Source: Agromyces sp. Root81
GTDB taxonomy: Bacteria > Actinomycetota > Actinomycetes > Actinomycetales > Microbacteriaceae
Direction of reading: 5' to 3'
Length of the DNA: 64,000 nucleotides
Assembly (NCBI RefSeq): GCF_001429165.1
Contig: NZ_LMIR01000001.1
Coordinates: forward strand, 6,342-70,341
Shown here: positions 29,457 to 36,574 of the stretch, piece by piece
Layout: every line of letters starts with the position of its first letter
How positions within the stretch are numbered: the first letter of the stretch is position 1
Translations under genes and position numbers: made by a program
Notes under the pieces: model-generated
What the model was told of the DNA's origin: nothing
Seen by the model: only the letters and a program-made list of their open reading frames with translations
The model's database searches: none

Positions 29457-29713
29457 CGCTGCAACCGGCACGATCTGCTGCTAGACGGCAGATGGAGGAG
29501 AGCCATCCGTCCGCGTTATTCAATATAGGTCGGTACAGCTGGTAGCGTAGCTGAACGCTTGGGAGGGCCCCTGGCAAGAAGGGCACGAACGCATGGATCA
29601 CCGACGCCCCGACTGCACCGGCAGATGAGGCGCTGAAACGAGACCGCACCCGCGACGAACCGCGCAGGGGTGGGGTCCTCCGGTTCCTCCGCGACATTCT
29701 CATCATCTTCCTC

Positions 29714-30352
29714 GTGGCGGTGCTGTTCTCCTTCCTCATCAAGACGTTCGTCATCCGGTCGTTCTACATCCCGTCAGGGTCGATGTCCCACACCCTCGAG
29801 ATCGACGACCGCATCATCGTGAACCAGCTCAAGTCCGAGATCAGCCCCATCGAACGCGGCGACGTCGTCGTGTTCAAGGACCCGGGGGAGTGGCTCCCGT
29901 ATCGCGGGGAGGCCCCGGCGCAGCCGCCACTGGCTGCCGCATTCGACTGGCTCGCCGCCGCCGTGGGCCTGTCCGCACCGGACTCCGACGAGCACCTCGT
30001 CAAGCGCGTCATCGGTCTGCCCGGCGACCGCGTGGTCTGCTGCAACGGGCTCGGTCAGATGAGCGTCAACGGGGTGCCACTTCGGGAGCCGTATGCTTTT
30101 CACTCGGGTGGGGAGGCCGAAGCCTCGAACGTTGACTTCGATGTCGTCGTGCCTAACGGCTCGCTGTGGGTTATGGGCGACAACCGCGAGAACTCCCAAG
30201 ACTCGCGATTCCACGCCGACACCCCCACGCGTGGCTTCGTCCCCATCGACGACGTCGTCGGCACGGCATTCCTCGTGAGCCGGCCGCTGGACCGGTGGGC
30301 ATGGCTCGGCAACTACCCCGACACGTTCAAGGGCGTCGATCCGGTGCGGTAG
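29714..30352 (+). CDS. lepB: Signal peptidase I
   Basis: Membrane-bound serine protease that removes signal peptides. Boxes are present: catalytic Ser in FYIPSGSM, catalytic Lys in VKRVIGLPGD, and the GDNRENSQDSR box. The GTG at 29714 starts inside the transmembrane helix. In-frame sequence of good signal-peptidase character (RDILIIFLV) extends back to about 29597, but has no ATG, GTG or TTG. An ATG at 29593 is one base out of frame. The true start may be non-standard, or the 5' end may be frameshifted. It converges with the export operon, which suggests but does not prove that it processes the secreted peptide. Confidence 0.85.
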   Translation: MAVLFSFLIKTFVIRSFYIPSGSMSHTLEIDDRIIVNQLKSEISPIERGDVVVFKDPGEWLPYRGEAPAQPPLAAAFDWLAAAVGLSAPDSDEHLVKRVIGLPGDRVVCCNGLGQMSVNGVPLREPYAFHSGGEAEASNVDFDVVVPNGSLWVMGDNRENSQDSRFHADTPTRGFVPIDDVVGTAFLVSRPLDRWAWLGNYPDTFKGVDPVR

Positions 30353-30359
30353 GCGCGCC

Positions 30360-31403
30360 TTACCGGTCCTTCGACAGCGAGCTCGGGTCTCCGCGTGACA
30401 AGAGGAGGTTCCCGGTCGCCACGAACAGCCACGCGAACGCGCCCGCGACAACCCACGGAACCTGTGCCGCCGGTGCGGCGAAGTAGCCCGAGACCAAAAG
30501 CAGTGCGAGGGACCCTGCCGCCGCGAAGCAGCCGGCGAGGAGAGCCTGCTCGAAGAAGAGGAGCAGGAACATCGAGCGGACAGTCGTTCCCGAGAATCGG
30601 TAGCTGGCGATGTCGCTGGAGCGGAACCGGTTCATCCCGAGCCCGACGAGCCCGCAGATCATTCCCAGTCCGACCGGGAGATAGCGGTCCGGACGGTTCA
30701 CGAACGCCTCGACCGGGTCGACGTTCTCGGCGAACTCGGTCGTACCGGCGAGGGTCCCGCCAGTCGCACTGAGGGAACTCGACAGCCGTGCGGTCGCCGC
30801 CTCGGTGTCGGCGAACCGGTCCAGTGTGACGACGCACGACTGAACGCGCGTCTCGTTCGGCGTGAGCGGTACCGCCACGGCCGACCCGAGGTTCATGCCC
30901 GCTGGTGTCTTCTGCCCGAGGAGGGCGGTCTGAGCCGAACCGTCGGGCATCAGCAGGAGGCGTTGGCCGCCGGTGAAGCCGAGTTCCGACCCGACGTTCA
31001 CATCAGCCTCGGATAGCGCGGGCAGGAGCGTCGCGCTCACCGCGTACACCTGCACCGCCGGGCCGAGTTGGACGAACGTCGACGGGCCGACAAGGCTCAT
31101 CCCGCCCGCGGTGACTACATCCGGTTGCGAGGCGAGTGCTTCACAGCTGGCCCGGTCCACTCGAGTGGGGATACTCGCGTCCGCGGACTGGAACACAACG
31201 GTGTTCCTGCCTTGCAGTTCACTGGCCGCGAGACCTTGGGTGAATGTCGTCCACTGGAACGCGGCGAACACGGCTGCCCCAGCCGCGGCGAGGACAGCGA
31301 AGCAGAGCAACAGAATCAAGCGCGAGTCGCGCGAGAACACGTTCCGGTTCGCTTCCCGCCAGAGGTAGGCGCCCCGCCACCCGTCACGCGGCGCCGGGGA
31401 CAT
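30360..31403 (-). CDS. FtsX/MacB-like ABC permease of the peptide-export operon
   Basis: A 347-residue protein with one transmembrane helix near residues 29-50, a large extracytoplasmic domain (about 51-236, with two Cys) and three further helices (about 240-258, 278-305, 315-335). This is the topology of FtsX/MacB-type permeases, which work as mechanotransducers or exporters rather than sugar-type channels. Its start overlaps the ATPase gene by 20 bases. It is the last gene of the operon and ends seven bases from the signal peptidase stop. Confidence 0.82.
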   Translation of the reverse strand: MSPAPRDGWRGAYLWREANRNVFSRDSRLILLLCFAVLAAAGAAVFAAFQWTTFTQGLAASELQGRNTVVFQSADASIPTRVDRASCEALASQPDVVTAGGMSLVGPSTFVQLGPAVQVYAVSATLLPALSEADVNVGSELGFTGGQRLLLMPDGSAQTALLGQKTPAGMNLGSAVAVPLTPNETRVQSCVVTLDRFADTEAATARLSSSLSATGGTLAGTTEFAENVDPVEAFVNRPDRYLPVGLGMICGLVGLGMNRFRSSDIASYRFSGTTVRSMFLLLFFEQALLAGCFAAAGSLALLLVSGYFAAPAAQVPWVVAGAFAWLFVATGNLLLSRGDPSSLSKDR

Positions 31404-32022
31404 GCTGTCTCCTCACATGAACAACGGCGTGGGCCGTCTCGACGAGGCGCGGGTCATGGGTGGCGACGACGATGGTCGCGGTCTCCCTGAGCGTGTGCAG
31501 AAGCTCAGCGACCTGGTCAGTATTCGCCGCGTCCAAACTCGACGTGGGCTCATCCGCGAAGATCAGCGGTTTCGCCGCGGCGAGGGCGCGCGCGAACCCG
31601 ACGCGCTGCAGTTCGCCACCCGACAGGTGCTTCGCGAGCGTGTGCATCCGGTCGCTGAGACCCACCTTTTCGAGCTGAGTCTCCGCGCTCCGGGAAGCAG
31701 CAAAGAGTCCCGCGCCAGCGGCCAGCGCGCTCAGCATGACGTTGTCGAGGGCGGTGCGCGCGCCGAGTGCGTTCGCTCCCTGCGAGACCCAGGCGATTCG
31801 TTGCGGGGTCGGCGGTTCGACGCTGCCGTCGGCGTGCCGATACGTGATCTGACCGGAGTCCAGTTGCTGGAACCCGGCCATCGCTGCGAGGAGGGTGGAC
31901 TTCCCGCTGCCCGACGGGCCGACCAGAGCGGTGACCATGCCCGGTTCGATGGTGCAGCTGAAGTTGTCGAGGACGACGACGTCCCCGAACGACTTCCTGG
32001 CGCCGCGGACGTCTACGAACAT
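31384..32022 (-). CDS. ABC transporter ATPase, LolD/MacB type
   Basis: A 212-residue ATPase with all motifs: Walker A GPSGSGKST near residue 36, Q-loop VSQG, signature LSGGELQRV, Walker B LIFADEPTSSLD and the H-loop ATHD. Length and the signature place it with LolD/MacB/FtsE-type ATPases, the partners of FtsX-like permeases. Start overlaps the adaptor gene by 10 bases and its end overlaps the permease by 20. Confidence 0.9.
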   Translation of the reverse strand: MFVDVRGARKSFGDVVVLDNFSCTIEPGMVTALVGPSGSGKSTLLAAMAGFQQLDSGQITYRHADGSVEPPTPQRIAWVSQGANALGARTALDNVMLSALAAGAGLFAASRSAETQLEKVGLSDRMHTLAKHLSGGELQRVGFARALAAAKPLIFADEPTSSLDAANTDQVAELLHTLRETATIVVATHDPRLVETAHAVVHVRRQHVPGAA

Positions 32023-33188
32023 CCGGCCTGGGCTTTGGACGGGGCGGTGGTCGGGTCGCGGAGGATGACACTGCCCGCGAGGTTGGCGTCGGTGAAGACC
32101 TGCCCGAGCTGTCCGACTGCCGGAGCGACGTTCTCGAGCTTCACGGCCGTGTGCCGGCCCGGGCCCGACGAGGAGCCGGAGCCGGCGTCTGAGACTGTAA
32201 TGACGCAGCTGCCGCCATCGGCGTTCGTGAGGACACTAGTGCCCGGCACCACGGCGACGACGCTGGGTGCCTCCTTCCGGAGCATGAGACCCGTGTAGCT
32301 CGCGCTGGATGCCGCTTCTGCATCCTCACCTTTCGGTGCTTCGGGAGCCGCGATCTCACCGGCTGCGACCGCCGCCTGCACGAAAACGTACAGCGCGTCG
32401 ACGGATGCCGCGTCGAGACCTGAGGCCCACGGTAGGGGAACCTCGCCCCCGTCGCTCGTCGAGACGATGACCGGCTCGTCTCCATACGCGGTGAGGTCGC
32501 CGTTCTCCGCGGCGGGAGTGAGTTCGGCTGCCGATGGTGTCGCGGTACCCGAGAGGATCGGATCATCGGCGGTCAGGGTGTCGCCGACCTTGGCTGCGAC
32601 CGACCCGACTGAAGCGACGGTTTGCGGCACGTAGGCGACCCGAGCTGTTGCGAACACCTCGGTGCATTCGAGTCCGGCCGCTTCCTGGAACTCACATACC
32701 GCGTCCGCGGTGGCGCCGCCGAAGTCGCCGTCCACGTTGTCGGTCGAGTCAGCGAGGAACCCGCCGGCCACGAGGAATTGTTGCATCGAAGCGACATCGG
32801 CCCCCTCCATGCCGCGCGCGAGGTCCCGGTACAGGGGCGGGGTCTGCGGCATTGCGAACACCGGTGCACCGTCGACATCGATGAGCTTCGTGCCGCTGCT
32901 GATCTGACCGCCTACATCCACGTGCACAGCGGTGACCCGGCCGGACGCGTTCGTCTTCACCACACCGGCGGGGTTCAGGGTGAACTCGACACCGATGGAC
33001 TGCCGGAAGTCGGCCTCCCGGGACCCGACCTCAACCGTGGCCGGCAACGGGGAGGAAGCCGCGGCTTCCTCCCCGTGCTGAGCCAGAGGGACGAGCGCCA
33101 CCAGCGCGACGATGGGGACGGCGAAGCACAGCACGACCGGCGCGATGAAACGCAGGTCACGCCAGCCGAACCTCGCCTTTCCCGACAT
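32013..33188 (-). CDS. Membrane-anchored adaptor with peptidoglycan-binding-like segment
   Basis: A 391-residue protein. One N-terminal transmembrane helix (about residues 14-34) is followed by an extracytoplasmic part. It contains lipoyl/HlyD-like beta stretches (VVKTNASGRVTAVHVDVGGQISSGT near 75-100, cited as ASGRVTAVHVDVGGQISSGT). It also contains a segment like a peptidoglycan-binding type 1 repeat (GMEGADVASMQQFLVAGGFL, then DGDFGGATADAVCEFQEAAGL, about 125-170). This pairing of MacA-like adaptor and cell-wall binding occurs with MacB-type transporters in Gram-positives. Its ATG directly follows the TAG of the lipoprotein gene. Confidence 0.75.
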   Translation of the reverse strand: MSGKARFGWRDLRFIAPVVLCFAVPIVALVALVPLAQHGEEAAASSPLPATVEVGSREADFRQSIGVEFTLNPAGVVKTNASGRVTAVHVDVGGQISSGTKLIDVDGAPVFAMPQTPPLYRDLARGMEGADVASMQQFLVAGGFLADSTDNVDGDFGGATADAVCEFQEAAGLECTEVFATARVAYVPQTVASVGSVAAKVGDTLTADDPILSGTATPSAAELTPAAENGDLTAYGDEPVIVSTSDGGEVPLPWASGLDAASVDALYVFVQAAVAAGEIAAPEAPKGEDAEAASSASYTGLMLRKEAPSVVAVVPGTSVLTNADGGSCVITVSDAGSGSSSGPGRHTAVKLENVAPAVGQLGQVFTDANLAGSVILRDPTTAPSKAQAGCS

Positions 33189-33692
33189 CTACCCGCCCTG
33201 CTTTGCACACTGCTCGAAGGTGAGCCCGTTCTCCTCGAGCTGGGTTTGCAGCTCTGCCATGCTGGACTTCGGTGTGACCCCGGCCGCGGTCAGGCAGTCG
33301 GCGATGATCTTCGCGGTCTTGGACGTGTCCTCGTGAGCGATCTGCCACTTGATGTCGACCTGCTCGTACTCGGCCCCGTAGCACCGCGCGTCGTCCCCCG
33401 ATGCGACGGCAGCTTCGGGGATCCCGAACTGGTGGATGTCGTTTTCGATCCCGTTGTCGAGGATTTCGAACCCTGCCGCTGAGAGGCAGTCCACGAAACG
33501 GCGATACCCAGCCTCGTACTCGTCCTGCGTCACCTCGCCGTCGTCCAGGGCCGCCTTCTGCTCGGCGGAGATGGTGACTTCTTCCGTTGCGCCCTGCTGC
33601 TCAGGCGACGCCCCTGACGGGCTGCCCGGTGAAACCGAGCAACCCGTCAGAAGAGCGAGCAGCGCGAGTATGCCTACAAGCTTGAGTCGCAT
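33189..33692 (-). CDS. Lipoprotein of the peptide-export operon
   Basis: A 167-residue protein with a lipoprotein signal, LKLVGILALLALLTGC, Cys20. The mature part is Ser/Gly-rich for 20 residues, then acidic and helical, and has four further cysteines (FVDCLSAAG, ARCYGAE, IADCLTAAG, FEQCAKQ) in two repeats of a similar xxDCLxAAG pattern. The ATG lies one base after the stop of the secreted peptide gene. Lipoproteins next to bacteriocin genes often give immunity; that role is inferred from position only. Confidence 0.75.
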   Translation of the reverse strand: MRLKLVGILALLALLTGCSVSPGSPSGASPEQQGATEEVTISAEQKAALDDGEVTQDEYEAGYRRFVDCLSAAGFEILDNGIENDIHQFGIPEAAVASGDDARCYGAEYEQVDIKWQIAHEDTSKTAKIIADCLTAAGVTPKSSMAELQTQLEENGLTFEQCAKQGG

Positions 33693-33693
33693 A

Positions 33694-34062
33694 TCAGGTC
33701 GAGAACGGGAAGTTGCCGTCGTACCCGGAGTACGGGGCCGACGTCTTGTGGTTGCCACCGAGGATGGTGTTGCCCCGCTGGCTGGCCGAATCGACCGTGC
33801 CGTACGACCACGCCGCGTAGTAGATCGGCGAGCCGCTGTACAGCTGGTAGAACGCTCGCACGCCGACGTCGCCGCATTCGGTTGCGTGGGGCTTGGTCGT
33901 GTACGCCCCCGAGCTGTAGCTGGCCCCAGCGACATACATGTCGCTCTTGCAGAGCTTCTTGTCCTGACCGGCCATCGCCGGGCCCGCTGTCGCCACCGAG
34001 GCGGCCAGCAGGCCAGCTGCCAGCACCGCGGTGGCAGCCGCGATACGCTTGAATCTCGTCAT
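33694..34062 (-). CDS. Secreted two-cysteine peptide, bacteriocin-like candidate
   Basis: A 122-residue precursor with a clear Sec signal peptide: MTRFKRI, a hydrophobic stretch AAATAVLAAGLLAASVATAG and a probable cleavage after PAMA near residue 31. The mature product of about 90 residues is rich in Tyr, Ser, Gly and Ala and has two Cys (KLCKSD and TECGD), so one disulfide is possible. It resembles secreted bacteriocins in size and context but lacks a clear lactococcin 972 pattern. The ATG at 34062 has GGGGA five bases upstream; an ORF start at 34116 is less likely. First gene of the operon. Confidence 0.7.
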   Translation of the reverse strand: MTRFKRIAAATAVLAAGLLAASVATAGPAMAGQDKKLCKSDMYVAGASYSSGAYTTKPHATECGDVGVRAFYQLYSGSPIYYAAWSYGTVDSASQRGNTILGGNHKTSAPYSGYDGNFPFST

Positions 34063-34153
34063 ATGTTCCCCACTTTCATCTTTGAAAGCGCTCGGCGATG
34101 CCAGGCGTGGGCTCACCGTAACAGTGCTTCGCGCGTTAATCCATATAGCTCGT

Positions 34154-34939
34154 CTAGCGAGTCTCGAGTCGTTCGGTGGCCGCCGCCGCGAGCTTGCCGG
34201 CCTGCTCGGCGTCCCGCTGGTGGTACGACTGCATCAGGTTGACGCCCTCGGCGACACGCTCAGCGGCATCTGCTGCTTCCCGCTCCGCCGCCGCGGCCAT
34301 GTTCGTCAGCGTCTCCACGGACGTCGCCGGGTGGGCGATGACTGCGGACCTGACGGCGAAGCTAGAGTGCTTCGACGCCGCGTCGAGCGCGGACGCCGAG
34401 GCGTTCGGATGCTGGGTGACGGCGAGCAGGACGTCATCCTCGTTCTCCCCGCCCTTGTTCGCGACGCGGTCGAGGGTGTCGGCGGTCTGCGCCGGGTGGT
34501 AGAGGCTGCTGACCCGGCGCCAGTAATCGCGGTCCGTCGGGTCGTACCTGGGTGGGAGCTCATCGCGGACCACCGCGATCTTGTCGGACGGGTCGCCGAC
34601 GAGGCCGCCGCCGTCGGCGAATGAGACCCGGAGCTTGCCCTCCTTCGACGGGTGGGGTGCCACTCCGGCAGCTCGGCCGACGAACTTGTAGTCCTCGCCG
34701 TCGCCGGCAGCGTAGACCGCGTCACCGGTGCGGACGCCTTCGACGTCGACATCGAAGGTGCCGAACCCACGCTCGTCAGGACCGCCGCCGGCGACGTTCT
34801 CAGCAGCGAGAGTGTCCGGGGGAGTGGGGGCGTAGGCCGCGAGCGCAGTCTCGGGCTCCGTGTGCCGGTGCTCGGACCAGCGGCCCGGGTTGGACGCGTG
34901 GCCGCGCTTCTGGTTGTGGTCGAAAGATGAGGAGCTCAT
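34154..34939 (-). CDS. Repeat protein of unknown function
   Basis: A 261-residue protein. The middle (about residues 60-125) reads like an SH3-type or KOW-like strand block (GDAVYAAGDGEDYKFVGRAAG). The C-terminal half has short helical repeats of variant leucine-rich or HEAT-like form (YHPAQTADTLDRVA, TQHPNASASALDAASKH, AHPATSVETLTNMA), each built on a P/A-x-x-x-x-x-x-L-D pattern. The start is uncertain: ATG at 34939 or 34948. It lies 91 bases upstream of the peptide gene on the same strand, without an obvious promoter between. Confidence 0.6.
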   Translation of the reverse strand: MSSSSFDHNQKRGHASNPGRWSEHRHTEPETALAAYAPTPPDTLAAENVAGGGPDERGFGTFDVDVEGVRTGDAVYAAGDGEDYKFVGRAAGVAPHPSKEGKLRVSFADGGGLVGDPSDKIAVVRDELPPRYDPTDRDYWRRVSSLYHPAQTADTLDRVANKGGENEDDVLLAVTQHPNASASALDAASKHSSFAVRSAVIAHPATSVETLTNMAAAAEREAADAAERVAEGVNLMQSYHQRDAEQAGKLAAAATERLETR

Positions 34940-34983
34940 GCCGACCATGTACGCGGGTCGCCAATCTGACGACTCGAGTGCGT

Positions 34984-35343
34984 CTATTCTGACGACTCGA
35001 CCGCGGCAGCCTTCGCAAGGGAGGTCTCGTCCTGGGCGACGCCGCCGGTGTTGATGAGCCGGAAGATCTCCGCCTCGCGGGCAAGGCCCCGGACGGAAGC
35101 TTCGACAGCCGGGGTAGTCGTGTTCTCGAAGCCGCGCTGGGCCGAGATGGTCAGCCCGGAGAAGAGCACCTCGCCGGCCCGGTCGCCGGACTCGAGGAAT
35201 TCCGCCGGGAACCACTCAGCAGGGACGGCGAATCCATCGTCCACGAATGCGCGGAGCGTCTCGAGGTTCTGCCGGCGACCGAGGTCCCAGACCGCCCCGC
35301 GCTGGTACGGCGCACACAGCGAGACGCCACCCCGCCCGCGCCG
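34984..35343 (-). pseudogene. DUF262-type fragment, 5' end missing
   Basis: In frame before the GTG at 35244, the sequence reads CAPYQRGAVWDLGRRQNLETL, the hallmark of the DUF262 (GmrSD/ParB-like) N-terminal domain. Further on, IFRLINTGGVAQDETSL matches its second motif. No start codon lies upstream: the frame runs into the stop of the neighbouring permease at 35344-35346. Full DUF262 proteins are several times longer and include nucleases of type IV restriction systems. This is a remnant; translation from the internal GTG at 35244 (86 residues) is possible but probably not functional. Confidence 0.65.
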
Positions 35344-36170
35344 TCAGCGCGACTTGAAATAGCGAAACAAGCGACTCTCGGAGATCGAAAGCGTTGCCCC
35401 TGCGGTCGCGACAAGCGCCGCTGCGATCCCTGCTGCGATAACACCAGACCCTGAGAAATACGCGGGCCATGGTGAGCCTGGATTGTCCAGCATTGCCACA
35501 AGCAGCCCCAACCCAAGGCTCAATGCGGCGGCCGGCAGGGCGAAAATCGCTGTCTCGGTGGTCATCTGCACTGAGAGCGAGATTTTGTGAACGCCGGCAT
35601 GGAGAGTGCTGGCGAGTTGAAGTCTTCGCGTCCAGATCAGGGCGAATCCGATGAGTGCACCAGATACGACGCTCGCGACCAGGAAGAACCAGCTGGGGAT
35701 CCGCTCCAGCCGTTGCGACCCGTCGAAAGCGGTCCCTTCGCTCGCGTTGAGCTGCTGGATCTTCGGGGTCTCGTCCGGTGAAATCGTGCCGTTGCTTCGG
35801 ATCGGAAAGGTGAGGAGCTCGTCGAGTGCCGGATTCTCCGGCCAGATCTCGATCCAACATGCGTCGAAGAATCCCGTCGCTGGAACTTCGCTCACCGCGT
35901 TGTAGGCGAGAACCGGTAGCCGCCCATCTTCTGGATACTCGTACTGACCGGCCACGCTGACTGAGCCACCTGAGGCTGTATCAAGTTTCACCTTCGGACG
36001 AACATCGATACCGAGGTCGGCCGCGAGATCGGATGAGAGCCAGATACCTGACTCGGAGGTCGCCGGCTGCTTCTTCATTCCAAGGATCGCGGCGAGTCCG
36101 GGAGTGCCTTCGAATGTGGCGAATGTCGTTGACGGAAGTGCGGCGAACTGGAGTGGGGAACCAGCGCGAA
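35344..36170 (-). pseudogene. 5'-truncated FtsX-like ABC permease
   Basis: The intact part is an extracytoplasmic domain, then three transmembrane helices near the end (FFLVASVVSGALIGFALIW, TETAIFALPAAALSLGLGLL, VIAAGIAAALVATAGATL), as in the neighbouring permease gene. The first transmembrane helix and start are missing. The reading frame keeps coding character upstream of the ATG at 36078 (AGSPLQFAALPSTTFATF) to about 36168, where it meets the transposase fragment. An insertion or deletion at this point removed the start. A relic second permease of the same kind of system is the best reading. Confidence 0.65.
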
Positions 36171-36347
36171 CCGCACACCGGCATCGATCTCGTAGCGGCG
36201 CTGCCAGAGCCGCCGCGTTTCCGGGCTCATCCCGAGCAGCCCGGCCACGTGGCGGACCGCGCTCATCATGTTCGGGTGCTCCGGCCGCGCCTCCGCGAGC
36301 ATCCGCAACGCCCGCTCACGCATCTCCGGCGAGTACTTCCTGTTCAT
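36171..36347 (-). mobile_element. IS3-type OrfA transposase fragment
   Basis: From the ATG at 36347 the frame gives MNRKYSPEMRERALRML and LLGMSPETRRLWQRRYEIDAG, an N-terminal IS3 family OrfA helix-turn-helix region. Homology stops at about residue 59 (GVR). The rest of the ORF to 36075 is out-of-frame sequence of the permease relic. OrfB and the right end are missing. I could not identify terminal inverted repeats. Confidence 0.75.
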
Positions 36348-36507
36348 CGTGTTCCATCCTTGCTTGAAGAACGGAACGAAAGTCAGGCCGATTCAGTTGG
36401 CGGTGCGGCTGGTCGGATGCCGGCGGATCCACAGGTGCCGAGGACGGTGTCGCGGTAGAACACCCGTGTTGGGTTCTGTTCGATCCTCTTGCGGCATCCG
36501 GGCTGGT

Positions 36508-36523
36508 GGGGAAGCGTTTACCC
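36508..36523. promoter_or_regulatory. LacI-type operator before the polysaccharide lyase
   Basis: GGGGAAGCGTTTACCC, a near-palindrome of LacI-family type centred on CG. It differs by one base from the site at 50205-50220 before the oxidoreductase operon. It sits 51 bases before the lyase start. Confidence 0.65.
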
Positions 36524-36574
36524 GATCCGGCTGGAAGAAAGACGACCAGCCCTGAGCTCAGAGTAGAGGTCATC

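Noticed and set aside
33694-34062. Assignment of the secreted peptide to the lactococcin 972 family
   Set aside because: The context fits, but the conserved Trp/His/Ser pattern of that family is not clear in the mature sequence, so only a bacteriocin-like label is given.
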